Source: Conchocele bisecta (Eukaryota; Mollusca; Bivalvia; Lucinida; Thyasiridae). Taken from it: a stretch of 64,000 bases of DNA. Positions 21,521 through 33,352 of the stretch are shown here, piece after piece (position 1 is the stretch's first letter; each line of letters begins with the position of its first letter). The notes beneath the pieces are model-generated. The model saw only the letters and a list, made by a program, of their open reading frames with translations. It was not told where the DNA came from and made no database searches. Location: NCBI GenBank assembly GCA_029237695.1, contig JAQRGA010000111.1, forward strand, positions 22,815-86,814, read 5' to 3'. The position numbers and the translations under genes were made by a program.

Positions 21521-22055
21521 TTAACTTATGCTAAGTAAAGGTACATACCCACTCAGTAGGCACAACAATTAAAGTTATTTGTATTCTCAGTTATTTGTAG
21601 GAATTAAATAAGTGTATAATTTTGTCACTATTCCACCAGTTCTAAACATTACGAGTGCCCGTTATATGGATATAATCATTTAGTAATGTTTATTTCAATG
21701 ATAGTGACACGCGGTGATATCAGGCTATTTTCATAGGCAAAATGGGGCATGATATTTTTTTAATTACTTATACTAATTAATGTGTTTCCCTGAAAAAATA
21801 ATGTTTTCGACAGATTATAAAGTATGATCATTGCACATCAAAAAATAAATAGTAATGTCTTGGTAACATTTTAAGGAAACACGGTTATCGCCCCTGATAA
21901 CAGTGTGGAAATTTACGTCTGATATAAAATGTATAATAATGCCAATAATATGTGTATTAATGGTGAATTAATGTTTATTTTGCCCGAAAATGTCTCAGAT
22001 GATGTCTCTGATATAAAGAACATTTTGTGCCTACTGAGTGGGCATGTACCTTTAA

Positions 22056-22266
22056 GAACACTATATCTCTGAAACCGCTTCACCAATTCACTCGAAACTT
22101 CACATACGGTGTATTTGTCACCCACATTTTCATTATTATTTATATGTGCCCAATGTCACGGTCAAATTACTTTGAAATTTCCCTTAAAGTTTTTGTTGGG
22201 CCCGCTTGCAGACAGAGCGATATAGTTGGCACATTGGTGTGCATTCATGATAAAGTTTTTGGTTAA
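22056..22266 (+). repeat. Repeat R1, right part after the nested block
   Basis: Resumes at GAACACTATATCTCTG and continues with CACCAATTCACTCGAAAC and GTCACGGTCAAATTACTTTG, matching the copy at 12920-13080. Confidence 0.6.
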
Positions 22267-22416
22267 AGTGTTGTTTAGTTAAAGTTTTTGGGTATACTAT
22301 CAAAGACTCGGCGGGTGCGGCACATTTTTACGTCGACGGGCTTTGTTGCAATAAAAAAAATTGTTTGTACTATCAAATGCCGGGCACGACATGCAGGCCA
22401 TCTAGTTATTATGGCA

Positions 22417-22797
22417 TGCGATTTGATCAGTTGGCCATCACACCATGACTAGTTTAGCACTTGATCAGTCGGCCATCGCACCAGGACTAGTTTAGCACTT
22501 GATCAGTAGGCCATCGCACCAGGACTAGTATAGCGCTTGATCAGTCGCCCATTGCACCATGCCCAGCATAGCACTTGATCAATTGGCCATCTCACCATGC
22601 CCAGTATAGCACGTGATCAGTCGGCCATGCCGAGTATGGCACTTGATCAGTCGGCCATCACACCGAGACTAGTTTAGCCCTTGATCAGTCGGCCATCGCA
22701 CCAGGACTAGTATAGCACTCGATCAGTCGGCCATCGCACCATGACTAGTTTAGAACTTGATCAGTCGGCCATCGCACCACGACTAGTTTAGACCAGA
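22417..22797. repeat. Satellite block 1, 38-39 bp monomer
   Basis: About ten tandem copies of a monomer containing CTTGATCAGTCGGCCATCGC and ACCAGGACTAGTTTAG. Monomers vary by a few bases. Not a CRISPR array: there is no spacer/repeat alternation and the host is eukaryotic. Confidence 0.85.
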
Positions 22798-23560
22798 CAG
22801 AAGTGGTGGTCGGGGGGGGGGGGGGGAGGGTGTAGTGTAGTCATAGACAAAAACTGGTGGTGGTGGTGATGCACATTGTTCCCACTGTGGGATATAGACC
22901 GGAACTTTTAGGACACCAAATGTAGATGGCTGGTGTATGTGGGGGATCATTGTTTTGTGTCCCCGGCGGTGGTGCGGAGTACAATGATGAATTACTGATG
23001 AATTACTGTATTGAACACACATGTATATGCACTGTGATACCGTACTTCACAATCCTCAGTTTTAAATTGTTTCTGTATCGTAAAACTGAACATTTATTCA
23101 TTTGAAAAACTTAAAATTGTGGCAGATGATTGAAATGAAAACCGGATGTTTACATTCGAAATTAACCGGTGCATCGGTATATTTTAACCGCACGATGACT
23201 CACTGTATACTCATACCATATCCGTACGGATATATCGTATATACGAACGGATATCGTATGTTTTTGTATAATATTCGTATGGTACGTTTGTATAATGTAA
23301 ACAAACTGTACTATGCGATGATACGGTAAGTTTTTAACGGAAATAGCAAAAGAATGACCGCACACACGGTATCGCGAAAGAATGACCGCACAAACTGGAC
23401 CGCGAAAGAATTACCGCACAAACGGTATCGCGAAAGAATGACCGCAACAACGGGACCGCGATTGGACCGCAATTAGACTGCAATTTCAGAGCGGACGAAT
23501 TGCAATTCAACGACCGCTGGATTGCAATTCTTGGTAAGTGAATCGCAGGCGGGAGTGTAG
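22798..23560. repeat. Flank unit A following satellite block 1
   Basis: Starts with a G run (about 22812-22829) and TAGTCATAGACAAAAACTGG, and continues through ACTGTGGGATATAGACCGG to a set of about 30 bp repeats (GCGAAAGAATGACCGCAC) at 23345-23460 and GCAATT-rich sequence. The same order recurs at 24829-25690, so satellite plus flank form a higher-order duplicated unit. Open frames across it are not conserved between copies. Confidence 0.7.
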
Positions 23561-24828
23561 TATAGCGCTTAATTAGTCGCCCATTGCACCATGCCCAGTA
23601 CGTATAGCACTTGATTAGTTGGCCATCTCACCATGCCCAGTATGCACACGTGATCAGTCGGCCATGCCGAGTATAGCACTTGATCAGTCGGCCATCGCAC
23701 CAGGACTAGTAGAGCACTTGATCAGTCTGCCATCGCACCATAACTAGTATAGCGCTTGATCAGTCGCCCATTGCACCATGCCCAGTATAGCACTTGACCA
23801 GTTGGCATCTCACATGACCAGTATAGCACTGACGTGATCAGTCTGCCATGCGAGTATAGCACTTGATCATTCGGCCATCACACCAGGACTACTTTAGCAC
23901 TTGATCAGTCGGCCATCGCACCAGGACTAGTATAGCACTCAATCAGTCGGCCATCACACCAGGACTAGTTTAGAACTTGATCAGTCGGCCATCACACCAG
24001 GACTACTTTAGCACTTGATCAGTCGCCATCGCACCAGGACTAGTATAACACTCTATCAGTCGGCCATCGCACCAGGACTAGTTTATAACTTGATCAGTCG
24101 GCCATCGCACCAGGACTAGTTTAGAACTTGAGCAGTCGACCATCGCACCAGGAATTGTTTAGCCCTTGATCAGTCGGCCATCGCACTGAGACTAGTTTAG
24201 CCCTTGATTAGTCGGCCATCGCACCAGGACTAGTATAGCACTCGATCAGTCGACCATCGCACCAGGACTAATTTATAACTTGATCAGTCGGCCATCGCAC
24301 CACAACTAGTTTAAAACTTGATCAGTCGGCCATCGCACCAAGACTAGTTTAGCCTTTGATCAGACGGCCATCGCACCAGGACTAGTTTAGAACTTGATCA
24401 GTCGGCCATCGCACCAAGACTAGTTTTGCCCTTGCTCAGTCGGCCATCGCACCAGGACAAGTTTAGAACTTGATCAGTCGGCCATCGCACCACGACTAGT
24501 TTAGAACTTGATCAGTCGGCCATCGCACCAAGACTACTTTAGCCCTTGATCAGTCGGCCATCGCACCACGACTAGTTTAGAACTTGATCAGTCGGCCATC
24601 GCACCAAGGCCAGTTTAGCCCTTGCTCAGTCGGCCATCGCACTTAGACTAGTATAGCACTCGATCAGTCGGCCATCGCACCATGACTAGTTTAGAACTTG
24701 ATCAGTCGGCCATCGCACCACGACCAGTCGGGCCATCGCACCAAGACTATATAGCACTTGATCAGTCGGGTCATCGCACCAGGACTAGGTTTTTTTAGCA
24801 CTTGATCAGTCGGCCATGTCATCCTGCG
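23561..24828. repeat. Satellite block 2, 38-39 bp monomer
   Basis: About thirty-two copies of the same monomer as block 1, more regular towards the right end. It ends with CTTGATCAGTCGGCCATGTC. Confidence 0.85.
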
Positions 24829-24853
24829 TTACAGACATAAGTGGTGGTCGGGT

Positions 24854-24908
<55 letters not shown>

Positions 24909-25690
24909 CGGGGGGGGGGGGGGGGGGGGGGGGGGGGTGGGGGTGTAGTGTAGTCATAGACAAAAACTGGTGGTGGTGGTGAAACACATTGTTTTCCCAC
25001 TGTGGGATATAGACCGGAACTTTTAGGACGCCAAATGTAGATGGCTGGTGTGCGTGGGGGGATCATTGTTTTGTGTCCCCGGCGGTGGTTTTCAGAGTAC
25101 AGTGATGAATTACTGATGAATTACTGTATATTGAACACACATGTGTATGTACTGTGATACAGTACTTCACAATCCTCAGAAATTTTTAAATATGTTTTCT
25201 GTATCGTAAAACTGAAAATGTATTAATTTTAAAAAACTTAAATTTGTGGCAGATGATCGAAATGAAAACCGGCCGGATGTTTACATTCGAAATGAACCGG
25301 TGCATCGGTATATTTTAACCACACGATGACCCATTTTATATTCATACTCCATTATCCGTTACGGGATATATCGTATCTACGAACGGATATCGTATGTTTG
25401 TATAATATTCGTATATACGTTTGTATAATCACTGATAATGTAAAACAAACATGTACTAACGATGAAACGGTAAGTTTGTTTTTTACCGCAAATAGCGAAA
25501 GAATGACGCACAACGGTAAATCGCGAAGAATGACACCCAAAATAACGGTATCGCGAAAGAAGACCGCAAAACGGGAGGGCCGCGTTTTGGACCGCAATTA
25601 GACTGCAATTCCAGAGGGGAAGAATTGCAATTCAAGAACTGCTGGATTGCAATTCTTGGTAAGCGAATCGCAGGCGGGAGTGTAGCCATC
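24829..25690. repeat. Flank unit B with an exceptionally long G tract
   Basis: Copy of flank unit A. Its G run is about 89 bases (24849-24937, one C at about 24909), versus about 15 in unit A. The frame read through the G run on the - strand is a poly-proline artefact. The 30 bp GCGAAAGAATGAC repeats recur at 25490-25580 with more indels. Confidence 0.7.
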
Positions 25691-25789
25691 TCACGTGGCC
25701 TGGTACGAGTGCACTGAATTTCGCTATAAACAAATGAGACACGCCATGCGATTTTGTACGCAAGAACATGTGCGATTTTTCATGAAATA

Positions 25790-25930
25790 AATTTACGGAA
25801 AACGCGATATTTTCCGTAAATTACGTCGAAAAATGACGGAATTTTCATAGCAAATGCGGAATACTATTCCGCATTTCCTATGAAAATTGTGTCATCTCTC
25901 GACATCATTTACGGAAAATATCCTCACATT
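25790..25930. repeat. Inverted repeat centred at about 25867
   Basis: The centre reads GCGGAATACTATTCCGC. Arms continue with GAATTTTCATAG / CTATGAAAATTG and TTACGTCG / CGACATCATTTACGG. Probably a degenerate foldback or MITE; no target duplication found. Confidence 0.5.
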
Positions 25931-26348
25931 TTGTAAAATTTGATTGACGTGTTTTTTGAAATGTTTGCGCTTTCCTACATCCAATTGACCGTTGTTCCAA
26001 CACGGGTACTGTAATTTTACAATTCAACAGTTGACTTGTATATAGCCGTTACTCATTATACGTACTGTGCTGATATACTTTCAAAGAGGTTATGAACTTG
26101 GCAATTGAAGTGAGTAGAAATACCCTGTGAACCCCTGTGTAATTTGCCGTCATATTATTTCATGACATTTATCCGACCTGGCAGTCAATTATTCATAAAC
26201 ATACAGTCATAAAACAATAAACATCCACTGTATAGTGTACCACATACGGTTTAATCAGTTTCTGTAAACAATGGTAAATGTTAGGCTATACTTAACTTAA
26301 GTGAACAAACAGCCAACGTAATTGATAAAAAACACGTGATTTGGTACC
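25931..26348. other. No recognisable feature
   Basis: AT-rich sequence without supported genes or repeats. Confidence 0.5.
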
Positions 26349-26351
26349 TAA

Positions 26352-27002
26352 GGGGGCAGTGACCAGTTAATTTAAAATTATCAATTTCACGCCCTCGGAC
26401 AAGTATGTATTTAATTCAATATTCCAAATAAGTAGGCAGACAGCAATATGGAGGTTCGACATTTGTGACCTAGACACACAAAGAAGCTTTTACAAAAACA
26501 CCAAAAAAAAATATGCTGCTATTAGTTAGCTCTTACCTATGCAGGAATGTGAAATATCTTGGTGCAGCCTCTTTAAAAATTGTCCAATTCTGAGTAAAAT
26601 ATTCACTTTAAACCATGCCGTGCCACGCTACTTGTGGAACTACAGATTGAATGTTGTATGTGTTCTCAATCATCATCCAGAGGGCAAATGCACTATCATG
26701 GTGCAAACCAGTCCATCCATGAGTTTTTCTTCTGAAATAAAATTTCTTGTTTGAAACTCCCAGAAAAATCTGTTTGTTTTGATCAGTTTTTTGTCACAAC
26801 ATTAAACCCAGGTAAGATGGCACTGGAATGAGCATTCATCAATTAATACGATGTAAAAATCTGAATACAATAAAACAAAGTCAACTACAAACAAAATTCA
26901 TAAACAATTAAAATGAATTTTAATCAGCAGAAAGTGTAATATTTATAAAATTTCACCGGTGCCAATTATACGAAACTGGCGCTAACTGGTCCCACTGCCA
27001 CC
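26352..27002. mobile_element. Harbinger-type MITE, copy A
   Basis: Ends GGGGGCAGTGACCAGTTAA and CTAACTGGTCCCACTGCCACC form an inverted repeat. Preceded by TAA (26349-26351); the right flank is ATTAAA, so the duplication is only partly visible here. About 650 bp, non-coding, close copy at 28498-29170 and a deleted relative at 56247. Three-base TNA/TAA duplications and GGG starts are typical of PIF/Harbinger elements. Confidence 0.75.
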
Positions 27003-28497
27003 ATTAAAGGATGCAGACCCCCTTTTTTTTCACTGCACATTTTCCTGTCATTTGCTAGTAGGGGGCGGTTCAATTCCAACAGAATAAACCTAATATTAAA
27101 TGTATTGTGTAGAAGTGCCTGTCCAACAAATTAATTTTAAGGGTGGGGGTACAGCTTCTGAAAGTGGTCAAATTTGGGTCGAAACAGCATTTTGCTACAA
27201 CAGTGTTACTGCTGACGTGTTGCTATGTAAGGAGGCGCAAACTATACGAGCACTTTATTACACTGCTTAGCAAGCACTACAGCTGCTTCACATGTATTAG
27301 CAAGATGTGTATGTGACCTTGAACCAGTAAAAACTGTGCATATTTTCGAGAAATCATCGGCAGATTTGAACATTTTCATAATGTCACCGACATACAAGTT
27401 CTTTCAAAGGCCCTCAGTAGGTTCAAGACCCTACTAAGAGATAAAAAATACACCTAGTAGCATATTACTTGGTGTTTATTGCTCGTCAATAAACTTAAAA
27501 ACTGTAAAATAATAGCTATCAGACGATAGCAGAGCTCTACCATTTCACACCCACAGCTGCGACAAGGCCACATTCACAGAGTGCACATTTAATGTAAACG
27601 GATGGAGTAAATCGAGCATAGAAAGTAGGTCAATGTCAGTTCAAGGTCACATGTACATTCGCTTCATATGAGTACCACAACTTGATGAAGTAGCACAAGC
27701 ATGGTCGGCTTAGTGACTGTATTTGGTGCGAAACGGACCGAAATACGTAAAATGATTTGTCAAACTAGCAGAAAATGTAGGTCAAGGTCGAATGAAGGTC
27801 ACCTGAGAGACAATGGTTTAAGGTGGATCACAGCAGGGCAATGTCATTCAAGGTTTTCAGAGTCTAATAGGGAGGGTAGCTGGCCAGAAAAATGGAAAAA
27901 GTAACTCTGAAACAAGTGTGCAGGCATACAGGTCACTGTTTACGACACCGCGGGCCACCTAGTTTCAGCCCAATGTGAAAATACACTAACCGATATGCTA
28001 TTTCTTGTTCTTCTACTGGTCTGGTTATTCTTGCCAGGTGGCTACCATCCAGGTACAGGCTAGCAGCAGCTTAAATGGAATAAGTGACACATACAGCCGA
28101 GTCGGGTAAACTAGAGACTTTCAGTGAAAGATGCGGTCCTAACTGTGCGGACTAAGGCGGTCAATCTACACAAAATAGACATTTCTGTTATTGAGTAGAT
28201 CTACATTTAACACAAATTCAGAGAAATGTCCTTCAACTACACTTTCCAGGCTAATCGTTGTGCAACACAGTCAAATCCGTCCAGAAAATCATCAAGATAT
28301 CAAACATCAGAATTTCACCATTTAGTTGTTGTATTTTCAGCTCGAGAGGCTTCCCTGCTAAAATGGCTCAAAACATTCATCAGACACATGTCAGCTGTCC
28401 TGAAATGGTATTTTCAATGTCGATAAATGTTTACGTCAACATTGAAATGTAACAAATGAGAGAAATGGCAAATTCAGGAAATCATGTTTTGCCTTAA
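27003..28497. other. Sequence between the two Harbinger-type MITEs
   Basis: About 1.5 kb with no convincing gene; short open frames (27701-27904, 28226-28452) have no recognisable content. GGTCAAGGTC-like phrases are scattered but no repeat unit could be delimited. Confidence 0.45.
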
Positions 28498-29170
28498 GGG
28501 GGCAGTGACCAGTTAATTTAAAATTATCAATTTCACGCCCTCGGACAGTATGTATTTAATTCAATATTCCAAATAAGTAGGCAGACAGCAATATGAGTTC
28601 GACATTTGTGACCTAGACACACAAGAAGCGTTTACATAAACACAAATATGCTGCTCTATTAGTGCTCCTTACCTATGCAGGAATGTGAAATATCATGGTG
28701 CAGCCTCTTTAAAATTGTCCAATTCTGAGGTAAAATATTCACTTTAAAACCATGCCGTGCCACGCTACTTGCGGAACTACAGATTGAATGTTGTATGTGT
28801 TCTCAATCATCATCCAGAGGCAAATGCACTATCATGGTGCAAACCAGTTCCCATCCATGAGTTTTCTCTCTCAAATAAATTAAATTCGTTTGAAACTAAA
28901 CCCAGAAAAAATCAAAGTTGTTTTGATCAGTTTTTGTCACAACATACCCTCAATTCGTATTTGCCCATTTCTGATCAATGGGAACAGGTCAGATGGCCCT
29001 GGAATGAGCATTCATCAATTAATACGATGTAAAATCTGAATAAAATACAAAATCAACTACAAAAAAATCATTAAACAATTAAAATGAATTTTAATCAGCA
29101 GAAAGTGTAATATTTATAAATTTCACCGGTGCCATTATACGAAACTGGCGGCTAACTGGTCACTGCCACC
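28498..29170. mobile_element. Harbinger-type MITE, copy B
   Basis: Same ends as copy A (GGGGGCAGTGACCAGTTAA / CTAACTGGTCACTGCCACC), flanked on both sides by TAA (28495-28497 and 29171-29173). The interior aligns with copy A throughout with small indels and one inserted stretch around 28940-28990. Confidence 0.8.
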
Positions 29171-29415
29171 TAAGATACCTTAGGGACCACAATATACAAT
29201 GTAAGTATATACATTTACATATCTACAGTTATGTATGAATTCGTGATACCGTACCATGAGTTGAACCACTCAAGTCGGACACGGGGACCCCTGTATTGTT
29301 CAGATTAGAGAAGTTCCACTGTCCATTATGACCATTGTGACTAAATAAACATATATCATTAGTCCTGATACGCATACAACTATTTCTTTAATCCGAATAA
29401 ATTTCCACAGAAGTA

Positions 29416-29642
29416 CAGTGAAACCTCTCTAAACCGGACACCCTGTTGATTGCTTTATTGTTGTTGTTTTTGGGTTGCTTTGCTATTTTTCTCCGATTGT
29501 AATTTCTATTCGTAAGCGAAAAGCATGAACACATGTCTTCAAGTGGTCATATGCCTGGTTTTCAGTGGAACCTCTCTAAACCTGACAGGGGGCCTCATAC
29601 CCTGGGGGCCTCCTAGGGTGTCCGGTTTAGAGAGGTTCCACT
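29416..29642. mobile_element. Pogo/Tigger-like miniature elements (half copy and palindrome)
   Basis: Half copy at 29416 (CAGTGAAACCTCTCTAAACC). Full palindrome at 29563-29642 starting CAGTGGAACCTCTCTAAACC and ending GTTTAGAGAGGTTCCACT, with a short duplicated centre. Confidence 0.6.
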
Positions 29643-31215
29643 ATACATTTAAGACATACAATAGCTTACGTATATAGCGCTGCAATCGTACATGCTATTG
29701 TATATGTATTGATATTTAAATAGTCGCGCTGGATAGTCAATTAGCGTTCGCGTAATAAATATATATATTGATTTTCAAACACATGGCACAATGTCTGCTA
29801 TGGACACTGTGATATGTCCAATATATGATATTTCACATGCCATTAGTGCTGGTATATTGTACACACATTGCGAGGTGTGCAATGCATGATCGTTGCCGCA
29901 TAACCAGCTTGGAAACTATTCAATATGGATATTCACCCAGCTGCAATTTACGTACGTGTTTACCATACTTCCTTGTTGTCTTTCTGTCCAAGAGGAAAAT
30001 AAACAATTACCGTAATCCGTGCCGTTGTCAATTCCCAAATGTGTTATGTTCGTTTTCCATCATGCATCTAGTATGTTTGACTTGGATGCTGTGTGAGATA
30101 TGACGCTAACTATTTGTACGAGCGTACGATAAAATGTTGATTAATTATAATGTTTACGTCCGTCCAACCTCAATTATAAAATAATGAAACGACTATATTG
30201 GGAACGTGAATAATGATCAGCACTAAGTTTACAATAATAAACTCGGCGACAGTGTTCCGAAGTCGTACAAGACACGTTTCATGCACCGGATTGCTTTGTG
30301 CTAGGTGTGATCCCCAGTATGGTCGCTCATTAACATTTTCCTGTGTGTCTCCTTAGCAAAAATGTAACTACCACAATTGATACTGGAAGTCAAATGCAAC
30401 ACGGATAGTTACAGTAGAAGTCACGTATAATCCACGCCAACAATCGCTGAAACGGTAGCACAATACATACAACAATGAACAGCAAAAACAACACTATAAT
30501 TACCATCAACAACAGACAGTAACAACAATAAACACGCGTTTCGGGGCTGCTGCAAACGTTTGAAGAACGTGTAATGGCTTAAACTGCTATGGCATAAACG
30601 AGAGAGAAAGAAACAGAAGGAGATGATGATGATGTTTTAACAACCATACCGCGCTAAGGGTTCATCTTCTTTCGAACAAGAGGAACCTATGTTTTAAAAG
30701 TGTTCAATCCAACACGTGGCCTTTGGAAATGCACACGTAGTTCAATATGTGCAAACACTGTGGAGTCATATGAGCCGGCTCATATGAATCCACAGTTTTT
30801 GTAAACATTTCATTCGGAAATTCTTCAGAAATTCTTAAAAAAAACAACAACACACACACACCTATTTTGGGTTAATGGATTAGTCAAAAATACTGTCATG
30901 GACCAGTCAATGTAAGATAGTCCGGGGTGAATGGGTTAACTGCTGAACTGATTGTGGACTGGAAGTAGTTTATGATCATTAGCGTGAATGATCTAAGGCC
31001 GGTGGTCTATTGATGATGATTGAACATGCTGTGTGAGGCAGGTTTGGGTAACTATAAAATTGCTATATCCGAGGAGAAAAGCAAATGCGTGTCTATCTGT
31101 GTGGCTGTGACTGGAGAAATGGGCACTGCACTGTCTGATCAGGAGAGCAGCAAATCCACGTTTGATGGGTAGAATAGAAATCCGATCGTAACCGACTGAA
31201 GTTTGACACAACCTG
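29643..31215. other. No gene; one perfect-arm hairpin
   Basis: A short palindrome at 30758-30795 (CTGTGGAGTCATATGAG / CTCATATGAATCCACAG around CCGG) is the only structure seen. The rest is unremarkable AT-rich sequence. Confidence 0.5.
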
Positions 31216-31872
31216 TCACTGTGACGGTGTAAATCCGAACCGGCCTGCGTCACGTGACACCAAACCCCCAAGGGCTGTTGCAGTGTAGAGATCTGCTTCT
31301 CGCTGCCGTTTCTTCGAGGATGTGGGTGGAGGTGGAAGTTCCAAATCTGCCCCACTAATGGTGCATGCCATTGTGGTACCCTTACCGATAGCGACAGGTG
31401 AAATTAAACTAATAGGGTCACTGTAATTTATCGTGTTGTCCGAATTACCATTCAGTAGAAAATAAGTCCCTGTATTTAGTTGGTTATTCATAATTAAGAG
31501 CGTGGAACTAATTACACCACTATTGGTCCGAATGTCCTGGTTTTCCAGAAAGGTAATGTCTTCTTTTGAGAAATTTACTTTTTGCTCCCCGTATTTATTA
31601 TTCTGGAGAAGATAGGTGCGCCGTCTCTCCTTCATAGCAGCTGATTGGTGTTCTGCTGGTGTCGAAGTTCCATCATAATGCGATTTTTTTATTACATGTT
31701 CAATTAATTTTAACTCTGTTTCAAATTTAGAGTTACAAATTAAGCATAAGTTCACGCCAAAATAGAATGGCAAATACGTAGTTAAATGCCTGCGCAGTTT
31801 TTGCTTGGTTCTAAACCGCTTGTTACAGTTACGACATTGTTTAAGAACCATAAATGAATTGACACCATTCAA
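31216..31872 (-). CDS. C2H2 zinc-finger protein fragment
   Basis: A 218-codon frame, open from about 31884 to a stop at 31216. Two finger-like motifs near the N-terminus: CRNCNKRFRTKQKLRRH (no clear second histidine) and CLICNSKFETELKLIEHVIKK followed by SH, a canonical C-x2-C-x12-H-x5-H finger. The remainder is polar, with a lysine/arginine-rich stretch (SSKKRQREADL) that could be a nuclear signal. The first ATG in frame is at about 31851 (MVLKQC); upstream the frame runs to TATTTTACAG at 31884-31893, a plausible 3' splice site, so this may be an internal or terminal exon. No upstream exon was identified. It could be a host gene exon or a transposon-borne gene; it lies about 0.7 kb beyond the 3' side of the gypsy element on the same strand. 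Confidence 0.45.
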   Translation of the reverse strand: MNGVNSFMVLKQCRNCNKRFRTKQKLRRHLTTYLPFYFGVNLCLICNSKFETELKLIEHVIKKSHYDGTSTPAEHQSAAMKERRRTYLLQNNKYGEQKVNFSKEDITFLENQDIRTNSGVISSTLLIMNNQLNTGTYFLLNGNSDNTINYSDPISLISPVAIGKGTTMACTISGADLELPPPPTSSKKRQREADLYTATALGGLVSRDAGRFGFTPSQ

Positions 31873-31892
31873 GAGAAATGGCTGTAAAATAT

Positions 31893-32605
31893 ATGTGATG
31901 TCCCGATTAACACTAACAAAACTATTTTTGTATCATTCCTAAAGTGACCGTGTAATTGAAGAAGTCAATTCCATTCCTCGTTTGAACTTGGTAGGTTTAA
32001 TCTCATTGTATGATTAATTCCGCACACTTTAAATACATTTAAAATCCCTTACAATTGCGCAAGCAGATTCCAGTGAGTAATTAAATCCATTTCAGTTGCA
32101 CAAGTTGATTCCAGTAAATAAATAATAGTTAACTAGGAAATATATATTAACTATGAATGTTCTAGTCCTAAGAAAATATAATGACTACCACTAATCTTTT
32201 CACTGTATATATACCCGAGTCACCCTTAGGGTGGCTCCCTCACCCTCCAAACACCCATGCTGGTGTGTCCAGAATCTTAGGGAATATCCATTGTCTTGAA
32301 ATGACACATTGTTCTCCTGACCTTCCCAGGAAGTTTATCCAGCTTGTCCCAAGAGAAATACCTGCAACACCATTAAGCTGATAATATACACATTTATTTG
32401 ACAATTAGCACCACTAGAGTTCAGTGTACATCAGCACATGACCTTAAATCCCATTCATTATAGACCTTAAAATTTAAGGTAACGATGATAACTAATTTCT
32501 TCCGCCATACATCTAAATTCTCTTCATCAACTCCCATTAATTCCTGCTGTGTGCCATGGTCACTGGCAGTTTTGATTCAGGTATACAAATATTTTGCCAT
32601 GCCAT
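31893..32605. other. Gap between zinc-finger ORF and gypsy integrase
   Basis: Expected to hold the 3' untranslated end and 3' LTR of the gypsy element, but no sequence resembling the start of the right-hand LTR (TGTAGCGCAATCC at 39041) was found here by eye. Nothing else recognised. Confidence 0.4.
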
Positions 32606-33234
32606 TCACTCATCTAAAATTTGGCAAACATTGTTTTGCTTCCTCTCCTGCATGAAGACAACAACGCTATGCAAATTTAAACCGGTCAGGTTGGCGACAT
32701 TTCCTCTTGGGTTTTGAGTAGGTCGACAGTGCCATTTTCTCAGATTCCCCTTGGGCTGGTTTCTGCACATTTTTCCTTCGGTGCCCTTCCCTCCTTGGGC
32801 TCCCTTTATCATGGGATGGAGAAACTGCAGCAATACCATTTCCTTTTCCTTGGGCTTTCTTCTGTACAGCTGGCACCCAGTCTGGCACAATATCTGAGCA
32901 GTATGGTTTTATCCTGTCATGGTGCATGGTGGTATTGTCCAGATAGCTGGTACAGCAGGTCTCTCAATTTCTGAGTTACCACAAATGGGCCCTTCCAGGG
33001 ATTTGACCGCAGTTTAGGGCTAAGCCCAATCTTCTTGGTACTGTCCAAACAGTAAACCAGATCATCAACCTTGTAACAGGTGTGAGCTAATCTGGTGTCA
33101 TGGTCACGTTTTTGATGTTGGGCTGCTTCCTTCAAATGGGAGCGTACAAGATGTTGTATCTCACATCCGGTCCCACATGTCACAAACATAGGCTGCTGTA
33201 GACACTGGCTCACAGGGATTCCCCGGAAAGCCAA
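32606..33234 (-). pseudogene. Gypsy integrase, C-terminal part (GPY/F region), frameshifted
   Basis: Frame 33234-32917 contains HLKEAAQHQKRDHDTRLAH, DLVYCLDSTKK and PWKGPFVVTQKL, the usual order of the post-catalytic integrase region and the GPY/F module of gypsy elements. The protein continues in a different frame (MHHDRIKPYCSDIVPDWVP) from 32927 to about 32667, a basic, low-complexity tail. Breaks lie near 33240 and 32920. The C-terminal domain helps integrase bind DNA; here it is non-functional as read. Confidence 0.7.
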
Positions 33235-33352
33235 ACTTGAGGGTTATGGGCTGATGGACTTCCCGGCCCAGCATAAGCATGTTTGGACTGAACCCAGTAC
33301 TTTCGTGGACGCATGAACGATAAGCCGAGGTTAGTAAGGGCAGATGCTTGTC

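Larger units (their letters stand above)
13196..22055. mobile_element. TTAA-flanked MITE block (copy 2 plus tandem copy 3) carrying nested insertions
   Basis: Left end TTAA-AGGTACATGCCCACT at 13196 and right end GTACCT-TTAA at 22055 sit in repeat R1 at one TTAA. Inside, MITE sequence stops at 13320 and resumes at 21281 (..ATAATCATTT / AGTAATATTT..). It is interrupted again at about 21358-21517 by a hairpin-headed repeat, and at 21535 a second, complete MITE copy starts. Copy 3 shows the uninterrupted order ATAATCATTTAGTAATG, proving where the large transposon entered. Confidence 0.75.

Noticed and set aside
22417..24828. CRISPR-like regular array
   Set aside because: Contiguous diverging monomers with no unique spacers, in a eukaryotic context; it is a satellite.
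24806..25066. - strand frame with a long proline run
   Set aside because: Translation of the G homopolymer; the sister flank unit does not keep it.
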